The notes beneath the pieces are model-generated. The model had not been told where the DNA came from, ran no database searches, and was given only the letters and a program-made list of their open reading frames with translations. A stretch of 35,281 bases of DNA, taken from NCBI GenBank assembly GCA_946614095.1, contig CAMOGG010000012.1, positions 1 through 35,281 on the forward strand, read 5' to 3'. This DNA comes from an uncultured Caryophanales bacterium. Lineage in GTDB: Bacteria; Bacillota_I; Bacilli_A; RF39; UBA660. Positions 21,499 through 29,953 of this stretch are shown piece after piece. The position numbers and the translations under genes are program-made. The stretch's first letter is position 1. The number at the start of each line of letters is the position of its first letter.

Positions 21499-22452
21499 AT
21501 GGAGAAAAGAAGTATTATTGATTCACATAGTCATATTGGATTTGATTATACATGGAGTATTCCAGGAACATTAGAGGAATATGTTCGAAAGGCTAGAAAA
21601 CTAGGTATTTGTGAAAGTTTATTAATGCCTGTTCCAATGCCAATTTTAAAACTTGGTTCTTGTGAAGTGATTCCTATTATGTTGGGAACTTATGAAGAGG
21701 AAAGTTTTGTTGTGCAGGGAGTTTATGATTCTCATGGTTTGCGACCAATACCTCTTTCTGATAACCCTTATCGTTATGTGAATGAATTACTTTATCAAAA
21801 TATTTTTCATTTTCATGATTGTGGAATTGATTTACATTTTGTTCCGTTGATTCATCCCTTATTTGATACCAATGATTATCTTGATGAAGTCATTGAGAAG
21901 TATCATCCTGTTGCCATCAAGATACATGGTTATTCTAGTCTTTTTTCTCCTTTGGAAATATCTCCAGATTTTTTTCGGATTATTCAACAATATGATATTC
22001 CTATTATTATTCACACGGATTGTGATATTGATACTGACTCTGATTCCTTAGATACTTATTTACGTAATGAGAATTCTCCACTTAATTGGATTAAAGTACT
22101 AGAGCCATACTCTATTCGAACTTACTTAACACATGGGGCTCGTTTATGTGAAAAAAGTTCTACTATTATCAATGAAAATCCTAACTTTGTCGTGGGGTTA
22201 GGTCCAGATTTATTACTTTCCAATTGTCAGGATAGACTGTATTCTGATGATGAATATTTAAAGACTTTATTTTCTAGAATTGATAGTAATAAAATCTGTT
22301 TTGATTTAGATTATCCTTGGAATGTATGTTCTTATGATCAAAACTCATTAGATTGGAATTCTCTAGAGCGAATCGAAACTTTAGGACTTACTGAAGAAGA
22401 AAAAGAAAAAGTTTATTCCAAGAATTCTAAAGCTTTTTTTCACTTATTATAA
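21499..22452 (+). CDS. Amidohydrolase-2-like TIM-barrel metal-dependent hydrolase
   Basis: IIDSHSHIG (HxH), VAIKIHGYSS, IIIHTDCD, LTHGARLCE, CFDLDYPWN. Confidence 0.82.
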   Translation: MEKRSIIDSHSHIGFDYTWSIPGTLEEYVRKARKLGICESLLMPVPMPILKLGSCEVIPIMLGTYEEESFVVQGVYDSHGLRPIPLSDNPYRYVNELLYQNIFHFHDCGIDLHFVPLIHPLFDTNDYLDEVIEKYHPVAIKIHGYSSLFSPLEISPDFFRIIQQYDIPIIIHTDCDIDTDSDSLDTYLRNENSPLNWIKVLEPYSIRTYLTHGARLCEKSSTIINENPNFVVGLGPDLLLSNCQDRLYSDDEYLKTLFSRIDSNKICFDLDYPWNVCSYDQNSLDWNSLERIETLGLTEEEKEKVYSKNSKAFFHLL

Positions 22453-22454
22453 AA

Positions 22455-22479
22455 AGAAGCATTCTTAATGAATGCCTCT
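22455..22479. terminator. Convergent (bidirectional) terminator
   Basis: AGAAGCATTC/GAATGCCTCT between converging genes, best T-run on minus strand. Confidence 0.65.
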
Positions 22480-23535
22480 ATATAATCTTTCTAATTCTGT
22501 CATATTATCTTCTAACTTTTTATCTTCAAATTCCTCTTTGGCTTTTTGTAACTTTAACATTTCTTGACGTAAAGATTCTTTTCTTTCTTCTTCTAAACGA
22601 ATGATTTCTTGTTTTTGTTTTTCTCGATAATCCATTTCTTGATGATTCATTATCAATGGAGTATCCGAAAATTCCTCTCTATCTATTTCCTCTCTTGTCT
22701 TTTGGCGAATTAACATTTTTAAAATTCTCTTGTAGTCTTCTAATGTTAATAAGTTTTCAAATTCTTTCGTTAATTCTTTTTCTTTTTGAATTTCTCTTTC
22801 TAAATCCATATTCGTTTTCTTCTGGGTGATTTGTAATTCATTTTCTCTAACATTTGCTTTTGGAATTTTACCATATAACCAATCTGGTGTTTCTTTTGGT
22901 TCGTAATTCTCTGGTAATTTTTTTATTTTCTTTTTGACAATTACTTTTCTTACTTTAGGCTTATAGTCTTTTTTTATGTAAATTAAAATTAATTTATATA
23001 GTATTAAGAAAATAATCCATACGATAAAAATAACACTAGAAAGTTCTATTAAAGCAGTTGTTTTCTTATTTCCATAAATGGAACCTTGACTATAAATATC
23101 TAGGTTCTTTTTACTAATAACACTTAAGACTAAAAAAAGTATATAGTTCATAATCACATAAATTATACAATTCAGTTTTTTAATATATTCTGATGTCTGA
23201 AAACTAAAAATACTAATCCATACTATAATGTTCATAATGATTAAAGCTGCTAAATAGATTGCAATATTGGGAAATAATATTGCAATAAAGAAATTGTTCA
23301 TCATATAGTCAAATATTTTTCCTAAAGATGTATGATAAAACAGTAACATGCATATAAGGATGAAGATAGAGACACCAATATATATCTTTTTATTTCTCTG
23401 TATGGTTCTTCTGTTTGTTGTTGAAAAGATCATTCCTAAAATAATCAATACTAATATAATTAATAAGTATAAATAAGAACTTTGAGACATCTTGAAAAGA
23501 ATGTCTATCTTCTCTAAAAAAGACATTTTGCTCAT
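22465..23535 (-). CDS. Polytopic membrane protein with long charged, coiled-coil-like C-terminal tail
   Basis: Several TM segments in the N-terminal half; C-terminal E/K/R/Q-rich helix. Confidence 0.7.
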   Translation of the reverse strand: MSKMSFLEKIDILFKMSQSSYLYLLIILVLIILGMIFSTTNRRTIQRNKKIYIGVSIFILICMLLFYHTSLGKIFDYMMNNFFIAILFPNIAIYLAALIIMNIIVWISIFSFQTSEYIKKLNCIIYVIMNYILFLVLSVISKKNLDIYSQGSIYGNKKTTALIELSSVIFIVWIIFLILYKLILIYIKKDYKPKVRKVIVKKKIKKLPENYEPKETPDWLYGKIPKANVRENELQITQKKTNMDLEREIQKEKELTKEFENLLTLEDYKRILKMLIRQKTREEIDREEFSDTPLIMNHQEMDYREKQKQEIIRLEEERKESLRQEMLKLQKAKEEFEDKKLEDNMTELERLYRGIH

Positions 23536-23560
23536 ATCTTCACCCCCCCTTTTTTAATTT

Positions 23561-24220
23561 TTATTCTTCTATATTGATTAATTCTGCAATATATATTGTT
23601 TGTGTTGTGGAATCATTGTTGGTACAAGTAATTAATGTCAAAGTAGTTTTACTATAATCACGATAGATTGCTAGTTTACCTGTCTTTGGTTGTGTATAAA
23701 TATTAACAATGTTATACACATACTTTTTATTTTTATAATTAATATAGGCAGTATCATTAATTTGCAATTGATATAAGTCATTAAAAAACGCTTTCCAACC
23801 GGTACCGGAATGACCAGCTATAATGAAGTTTCCTTTTTCTTTATCTGGATAATCGGAACCATTTACTACCAATATATTCTTTTCAACATCATTCTCTGAA
23901 GAACGATAATCGAGGAATCCTTTGGTTAGATTAATTTTTGGTATTGTTAAATATCCAATGTAATCGTTTGTAATAACCTCTGGCAATTTTTCTTCTTCTT
24001 GTACTGGTTTCTCTTCCTTTTTCTCTTCTTCCTCTGTAATACTTATGATTTCATTTCCCGTATAGAATGCATTGGCCATATAATCATAAGCTACAATTTT
24101 TTTTGATTGAATGTAATTATATGAAAGAAAGAATCCTCCTATTAAAGTAATGAGAGCCCCTATAAAGGCCGTTCTACTTGGAGAGATTCTTTTACTTCTT
24201 GTATTAAGCTCTTTTTCCAT
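23561..24220 (-). CDS. Sortase family protein
   Basis: N-terminal TM, IAGHSG (His) and TLITC (Cys). Start refined to MEKELN (24220). Arg position reads Gln (see finding). Confidence 0.88.
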   Translation of the reverse strand: MEKELNTRSKRISPSRTAFIGALITLIGGFFLSYNYIQSKKIVAYDYMANAFYTGNEIISITEEEEKKEEKPVQEEEKLPEVITNDYIGYLTIPKINLTKGFLDYRSSENDVEKNILVVNGSDYPDKEKGNFIIAGHSGTGWKAFFNDLYQLQINDTAYINYKNKKYVYNIVNIYTQPKTGKLAIYRDYSKTTLTLITCTNNDSTTQTIYIAELINIEE

Positions 24221-25754
24221 TCTTATTAATATAGAGAATTCCAGCACCCATTATACTTGCTCCTAAGATATATAGTATCGTAGTTGATACTGATGCAGTA
24301 TCTGGAACAATTGTTTCTTTTGCATTTACAAATGATACCTGATGAGATTGATGCTCATCATCAATTGTAAATGATACTTTATTGGTGTTGATGACATATC
24401 CTTGTGGAGCACTTGCTTCTTCCACGGTATATGTTCCATCGGCTAAGTCTGTTAAAACATAAGGTTGTTCTGTAGTTGTAAATCTAGCTACTTCTTCTCC
24501 CTTAGAATTTTTTACTACCAAGACTGCTCCAGCAAGTGGGCTTTGTGTTTCTTGATCAACTTTTATGATATTAACAACAACTTTTTTTGGTGCATTTTCA
24601 ATTGTTACTTTTACATCTCTATTACTATCACTGATTGTGAATTTTGTAATATTTTTGTTAATTGCATATCCAGTAGGTGCTGATGTCTCTTCAATTGTAT
24701 AATTACCATTTGCTAAGTTCCTAATAACGTGTCCAGTTGCTTTTGATTCCCAATTTGCTAATACTTTTCCGTTTGCATCTTTTAATACTAATTTTGCTCC
24801 TGCTAGAGCTTGTTTTGTATTTGCATCTACTTTGGTAATTGTAACCTTTGAAGATGATATTTCAAGTTGTAATTCTGAAGAAACATCTTTTTCTATTTTT
24901 TCTAATAAAGCCACATTTTGCATACTAGAATCAACTGGTTGATATTCATATGCCATATAGCTTGCATTTCCTTTACCAGATGCTTTTACTTTAATTGATA
25001 AATCAGTAGAAGTAACACTTGATGCTGGAACTTTAATCTTAAATGATTCATTTGTTTTCATTGTAAATGCCTTTGAATAAACTGATTCTTCTCCGTTTTT
25101 TACAATCATTGTTCCTGAAGGTGCATTTTCTAATGTAATTGAATAGGAACTTAAATTTTTCATTGTACTAGCTTTAATATCAGCTGAAGTATAATAACCA
25201 TTTTGTAATACTAATTGACCATCTGTTGTTGCAATTGCTAATTTTGTATCAGTGTGTCCAATACTATCATTTCTATGATTATATCCTTCAGTCATTAATT
25301 GTTTTACATATGGTCTTAAGTTTTGTGGATCTGATCCATCTGATTTAAATTGCTCACCTAGGTTAGTGCTTCCAGTTGTTTTATCTAAATACCACCATAC
25401 TGCTGTTTGTGTAATATAATAGTCTTTTGCTTTATCACCAGTAATTTTTTTATTAGGGTAGCCATTTTTTAAAATATAAACTAACCCTCCTGTAATATTC
25501 TTACTGTTTTTAACCATTTTAGCTTTCACATTTGTAGCTGTATTTTTATGCATATTTAAACAATACAAATATTTTCCTTTTTCTGTCACTTTGTAATAGA
25601 AACTAACTCCAGCAATATAGTCCCCTGTTTTGGTAGCATTTCCTAATTGAATTGTATCACTTGCTGCTTTTACATTGAATATTCCAGTTACCATAATTGC
25701 TACCGAAATTATCATAGCTAGAAACTTTCTCATCATATTATTTACTTTTTTCAT
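24204..25754 (-). CDS. Surface adhesin: thioester (TQXA) domain, two Cna-B/SpaA-like domains, VPDTA sorting signal
   Basis: YLYCLN + ITQTAVWWYL; ITKVDANT...IEETSAPTGY and IIKVDQET...VEEASAPQGY; IVPDTASVSTTILYILGASIMGAGILYINKNGKRA. Start refined to MKKVNN. Confidence 0.9.
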   Translation of the reverse strand: MKKVNNMMRKFLAMIISVAIMVTGIFNVKAASDTIQLGNATKTGDYIAGVSFYYKVTEKGKYLYCLNMHKNTATNVKAKMVKNSKNITGGLVYILKNGYPNKKITGDKAKDYYITQTAVWWYLDKTTGSTNLGEQFKSDGSDPQNLRPYVKQLMTEGYNHRNDSIGHTDTKLAIATTDGQLVLQNGYYTSADIKASTMKNLSSYSITLENAPSGTMIVKNGEESVYSKAFTMKTNESFKIKVPASSVTSTDLSIKVKASGKGNASYMAYEYQPVDSSMQNVALLEKIEKDVSSELQLEISSSKVTITKVDANTKQALAGAKLVLKDANGKVLANWESKATGHVIRNLANGNYTIEETSAPTGYAINKNITKFTISDSNRDVKVTIENAPKKVVVNIIKVDQETQSPLAGAVLVVKNSKGEEVARFTTTEQPYVLTDLADGTYTVEEASAPQGYVINTNKVSFTIDDEHQSHQVSFVNAKETIVPDTASVSTTILYILGASIMGAGILYINKNGKRA

Positions 25755-25780
25755 TGTAATCCCCCTCATTAATTTGCCTT

Positions 25781-25809
25781 ATTATAGCACTTTTCTCCCT
25801 GTTTGGCAA
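25781..25809 (-). promoter_or_regulatory. Sigma-A-type promoter for adhesin gene
   Basis: Minus strand TTGCCA - 17 nt - TATAAT. Confidence 0.75.
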
Positions 25810-25972
25810 GTAAAACCTTGTTTTCACTCTATCTTTCCTCTCTTTTTTTTACTTTTTATCAATTTTTCTGATCACTTCTCTTTCATACTTTTTCTATATC
25901 TGTTATATCACATTCTTATCGTACTGATAACATATTTTTTTTCTTTTCATATAATACTTTGTGAGGTGAATT

Positions 25973-26971
25973 ATGAAAAAACATATTTTTTGGATGATAA
26001 TAGGAACTCTTCTTATTATACTTGTGGGATTTGCTATTTTTTCTTATCATGAGTCTTCTCAGGTTAAAGATTCTTCTTTTAAAAAAGTCACTCTGGCTGA
26101 AGTCGCTCATACTGTATTTTATGCTCCAATGTATGTAGCAATAGAAAAAGGTTTTTTTGAAGAAAAGGGAATTCAAATTAATTTAATTCTTACAAGTGGT
26201 GCAGATAAAGTAACAGCTGCTTTATTATCAGGAGATGCTGATATAGGTTTTTCTGGGAGTGAAGCTACAATTTATGTCTATAATGGTGGTGAAAAGGATT
26301 ATTTAAAAACATTTTCACAATTAACACAAAAAGATGGTACCTTTCTAGTTTCTAGAAAACAAATGAAAGATTTTTCTCTTGAAGATTTAAAGGGAAAAAG
26401 TATTATTGGTGGTAGAGCAGCGGGTATGCCTGAAATGACTTTAGAATATGCCCTAAAGCAACATGGTGTTGATCCTAGAAGTGATGTTTCAATTGATACT
26501 TCTATTGCGTTTGCTGCTATGAGTGGAGCTTTTATTGGTGGGCAAGGAGACTTCGTCACTTTATTTGAGCCAACTGCTACGATGGTAGAAAAGCAAGGAT
26601 ATGGATATGTCGTAGCTAGTGTTGGAGACCTTGGAGGTATTGTTCCTTATACTTCTTATTCTGCAAGAACTAGTTATATCAAAAAAAATCCAAAATTGAT
26701 TAAGAAGTTTGATCAAGCTATTCAAAAAGGATTAGATTATGTTCATAGCCATACTGATAAAGAAGTTGCTAAAGTCATTTTAAAACAATTTCCTGATACT
26801 TCTTTAAATGATTTAGAAAATGCTATTAAGCGTTACCGTTCTATTGATACATGGCCTACAACTACCACTTTTACTGAAGAATCTTTTGATCATCTACAAG
26901 ATATTATGATTGATTATGGTGAGATTCAAGAGAAAGTAGATTATCATCAATTATTCTATTCTATTTCATAA
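25973..26971 (+). CDS. ABC transporter substrate-binding protein, NMT1/THI5/SsuA-like
   Basis: AEVAHTVFYAPMYVAIEKGFFEEKGI...LLSGDADIGFSGSEATIYVYN. Confidence 0.9.
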   Translation: MKKHIFWMIIGTLLIILVGFAIFSYHESSQVKDSSFKKVTLAEVAHTVFYAPMYVAIEKGFFEEKGIQINLILTSGADKVTAALLSGDADIGFSGSEATIYVYNGGEKDYLKTFSQLTQKDGTFLVSRKQMKDFSLEDLKGKSIIGGRAAGMPEMTLEYALKQHGVDPRSDVSIDTSIAFAAMSGAFIGGQGDFVTLFEPTATMVEKQGYGYVVASVGDLGGIVPYTSYSARTSYIKKNPKLIKKFDQAIQKGLDYVHSHTDKEVAKVILKQFPDTSLNDLENAIKRYRSIDTWPTTTTFTEESFDHLQDIMIDYGEIQEKVDYHQLFYSIS

Positions 26972-26990
26972 GAGACGTAGTCTCTTTTTA
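26971..26990 (+). terminator. Intrinsic terminator between SBP and ATPase genes
   Basis: AGAGAC-GTA-GTCTCT followed by TTTTTA. Confidence 0.7.
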
Positions 26991-27050
26991 TGATTTCTAT
27001 CCTTATCATATTTCTTTTTCTTTCATACATTATTTTGGGAGGAGAAAGTT

Positions 27051-27800
27051 ATGGAGAAAAAAATATTACAAGTTTCTCATTTAAAAAAGAATTATCATAC
27101 TTTAAAGGAAGAAATTGAAGCTTTAAAAGATATTAATTTCTCTGTTGACAAAGGAGAATTTATTTCCATTGTAGGTCCTAGTGGTTGTGGAAAATCTACT
27201 ATTCTTTCTATTTTAAATGGTTTGTATGAAAAATCTAGTGGTACTATTCAAATGGACTCTAACACTCATATTGCTTATATGCTACAAGATGATTGCTTAT
27301 TGCCATTTCGTACAATTCTAGATAATTGTCTTATCGGCTTAGAAATAACAGGAAAATTAACAGCAGAAAATCGTCAATATGTCATTAATTTATTAAAATC
27401 TTATGGTCTTTCACAATTTATTAATCAATATCCTAGTAGCTTATCAGGTGGAATGAGGCAACGTTGTGCTTTAATTCGGACACTTGCGGTTAAGCCTGAT
27501 ATTTTATTATTAGATGAAGCTACATCAGCATTAGATTATCAAACCAGTTTAGCTATTAGTGAAGATATTCATCGGATTATTAAGAAGGAAGGAAAAACAG
27601 CTATTATGGTTACACATGATATTGCTCAAGCAATTAGTATGTCTGATAGTATTATTGTTTTATCCAAAAGACCTGCAATCATAAAAAATAAATATACATT
27701 ATCTTTTGATTCTCATTTAACTCCAATGGAGAGAAGAAAGACAAAAGAGTTTTCTGATTATTATGATATGATATGGAGGGATTTAGATGTACACATATAG
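27051..27800 (+). CDS. ABC transporter ATPase (NitT/TauT/SsuB-like)
   Basis: Walker A GPSGCGKST, signature LSGGMRQR, Walker B LLLDEATSALD. Confidence 0.95.
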   Translation: MEKKILQVSHLKKNYHTLKEEIEALKDINFSVDKGEFISIVGPSGCGKSTILSILNGLYEKSSGTIQMDSNTHIAYMLQDDCLLPFRTILDNCLIGLEITGKLTAENRQYVINLLKSYGLSQFINQYPSSLSGGMRQRCALIRTLAVKPDILLLDEATSALDYQTSLAISEDIHRIIKKEGKTAIMVTHDIAQAISMSDSIIVLSKRPAIIKNKYTLSFDSHLTPMERRKTKEFSDYYDMIWRDLDVHI

Positions 27801-28587
27801 TAAGGAACATTTAGATTATCTAAAAAAGAAGCGTAAGAAAAAAAGAACCATTACTTTTTGGAGACTTTCTATTGTATTATTAATATTTTTTGTTTGGGAA
27901 TTATTTGCGAGAAATCATATGATTAATACTTTTCTTTTTTCTAGCCCTAGTAGAGTCATTCAAACTATGGTCTCTCTTATTCAAAGTAGAGAACTATTTC
28001 TACATATTGGTATTACTATATATGAAGTTTTTATCAGTTTTGTAGTTACATCTCTTCTTAGTTTTTTCATAGCAACCATTTTGTGGAGTAATGATTTACT
28101 TGCTAAAATAATGGATCCATATATTACTATCTTAAACTCTCTACCAAAAGTTGCTCTAGGTCCTCTCATTATTATTTGGGTTGGAGCTAGCATTCATTCC
28201 ATTATTTTTATGGCTCTCATGATTAGCCTTTTTGTCACTATTCTTACTATTTATCAAGGCTTTATTTCTATTAATCCTAGTTATATTATTATGTTAAAAT
28301 CTTTTGGAGCTAGTAAATGGCAAATTTTTCAAAAAATTATTTTTCCTAGTAATTATGATACCATAATTGCTGCTTTAAAGATTAATATTTCTATGAGTTT
28401 AATTGGTGTTGTGATGGGAGAATTATTAGTATCTAAAAGTGGATTAGGATATTTGATTATGTATGGATCTCAAGTATTTCAAATTGACTTAGTAATTACA
28501 GGTGTCTTTCTTTTAGGAGTTCTTTCATCTATTATGTATTTTTTATTATCTTTACTTGAAAGATATTTCATTCAAAAGAAATCATAG
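27787..28587 (+). CDS. ABC transporter permease (NitT/TauT/SsuC-like)
   Basis: Polytopic; LPKVALGPLIIIWVGAS EAA-like region; overlaps ATPase gene end. Confidence 0.92.
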   Translation: MYTYSKEHLDYLKKKRKKKRTITFWRLSIVLLIFFVWELFARNHMINTFLFSSPSRVIQTMVSLIQSRELFLHIGITIYEVFISFVVTSLLSFFIATILWSNDLLAKIMDPYITILNSLPKVALGPLIIIWVGASIHSIIFMALMISLFVTILTIYQGFISINPSYIIMLKSFGASKWQIFQKIIFPSNYDTIIAALKINISMSLIGVVMGELLVSKSGLGYLIMYGSQVFQIDLVITGVFLLGVLSSIMYFLLSLLERYFIQKKS

Positions 28588-28597
28588 GATTTCTTTT
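28574..28597 (+). terminator. Intrinsic terminator overlapping the permease stop codon
   Basis: AAAAGAAATC-ATAG-GATTTCTTTT plus T-run. Confidence 0.75.
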
Positions 28598-28674
28598 TAT
28601 ATGGTTACCTGTAATATTCTTTCTTTTTTTACTTGCATATTTTATATTAGAATACACAATTGGAGGTGGTGTCT

Positions 28675-28749
28675 ATGAATTATAAATGTTGGTTTCTGTA
28701 TCTTTTGATATTGGCACTACTGGGAATCATGATAGGTTTAGTTTTTTAG
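28675..28749 (+). CDS. Putative 24-aa single-TM small membrane peptide (MNYKCWFLYLLILALLGIMIGLVF)
   Basis: ATG preceded by GGAGGTGG (28662-28669); fully hydrophobic product; own terminator downstream; below the size cutoff of the ORF track. Confidence 0.55.
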   Translation: MNYKCWFLYLLILALLGIMIGLVF

Positions 28750-28765
28750 ATATTCGTGTATTCAA

Positions 28766-28787
28766 AAAGGAAGATTTCTCTTCCTTT
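28766..28787. terminator. Bidirectional terminator
   Basis: AAAGGAAGA-TTTC-TCTTCCTTT with T-rich sequence on both strands. Confidence 0.75.
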
Positions 28788-29863
28788 TATTTAATATATT
28801 GATTTAATGATTTTGTACGATACTTTAATTCGTCTAGGTCACAAGAAGGTATAAATCCTGGTTCTCCATTGATAACATCTGGAATACGATTTACAATTGT
28901 CGCACAGGTTAATTCTACTGTTGCTGGACGATTTACAGTAATGGTCGTTTCTGGTTCCCCTATTATCGTCCATTCATTTTTATCGAATTCATCTGGTCCA
29001 TATACTTTTCCTATACATTCTGATTCTATTACAATTCCCTCTTTTGTATTTGTCGTCACAATAGCACTCATTCCAGTTGCATTTCCTTGTGGGATTGTCA
29101 TATTTAGAGTTGAGGAAGAAATATCTTCTTTGTACGTTGTTGGAACACATTCTTGCGATTGACTAATTACAGTTAAACCTAGCTTTCTAGCTAGCCATCC
29201 ATTTACATTCCACATATATGATGGAGTATATTTTCCACTATCAATGATTTGTTGTCTTTCTTCTGCACTCATACGATCTACACTTGCAATTTTACTATCA
29301 AATTCTTCCATTGATAATCCTGAACCATGTGCTTCTGCTAAAGCAATTCCATAGTCTTCTACATTGTAGGAAGAACTTCCTTTAATTTTTTTAATGGTAT
29401 GAGTGGATCCCGCAATAGCACTGATTAGTTCTCCCCAATAAATGTCTTGATATCCAGAGCCAACGATTGTACAATCATGTTCTTTGGCTATTCTGTCAAT
29501 TTCATTTGTTAGTGTTGGATTAGAATTATAGGCATAAAAAGCTTCTTCACAAGTTGTAATAGCGTTGGTTCCTGTTTCTGCACAGATTTTTAAAGCTTCT
29601 TCGACATCACTTAATAAGCTCATAGTTGTAATGATACAGATATCTGGATGTAACTCTTTTAATAATTCTCGAGCATTCTCTACACTTGTTATTGTTACTC
29701 CTCTTGCTTCAGTGCCCATCACTTCACCAATATCTTTTCCTATTACATTTGGATTAATATCAATGGCACCAACAATTTCTGCTCCTTTTTCAAATACATA
29801 TCTCATTGTATACACAGACATTTTTCCAGTTCCATACTGAACTACTCTTATTTTTTGATTCAT
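28787..29863 (-). CDS. 2,4-diaminopentanoate dehydrogenase-like / DapB-like NAD(P)-binding oxidoreductase
   Basis: RVVQYGTGKMSVYTMRYVFEKGAEIVGAIDINPNVIGKDIGEVMG; IVGSGYQDIYWGEL. Confidence 0.8.
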   Translation of the reverse strand: MNQKIRVVQYGTGKMSVYTMRYVFEKGAEIVGAIDINPNVIGKDIGEVMGTEARGVTITSVENARELLKELHPDICIITTMSLLSDVEEALKICAETGTNAITTCEEAFYAYNSNPTLTNEIDRIAKEHDCTIVGSGYQDIYWGELISAIAGSTHTIKKIKGSSSYNVEDYGIALAEAHGSGLSMEEFDSKIASVDRMSAEERQQIIDSGKYTPSYMWNVNGWLARKLGLTVISQSQECVPTTYKEDISSSTLNMTIPQGNATGMSAIVTTNTKEGIVIESECIGKVYGPDEFDKNEWTIIGEPETTITVNRPATVELTCATIVNRIPDVINGEPGFIPSCDLDELKYRTKSLNQYIK

Positions 29864-29927
29864 TTTATCCCTCCTAGTTTAAAAATACCTCTATTTTCTC
29901 TATTTATCAATTTTTTTTGTAAAAAAA

Positions 29928-29948
29928 AAGAAGAGTTTGTCTCTTCTT
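29928..29948 (-). terminator. Intrinsic terminator after the FIST gene
   Basis: AAGAAGAG/CTCTTCTT with T-run on minus strand. Confidence 0.7.
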
Positions 29949-29953
29949 GACAC

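Noticed and set aside
25790-25972. Possible TPP or other riboswitch before the NMT1/THI5-like transporter
   Set aside because: No TPP core motifs (CTGAGA, ACCTGA...) seen; only short inverted repeats and a promoter-like -10.
25916-26176. 86-aa minus-strand ORF upstream of the adhesin
   Set aside because: Antisense to the start of the well-supported SBP gene; Lys/Phe/Ser-rich with no family resemblance.
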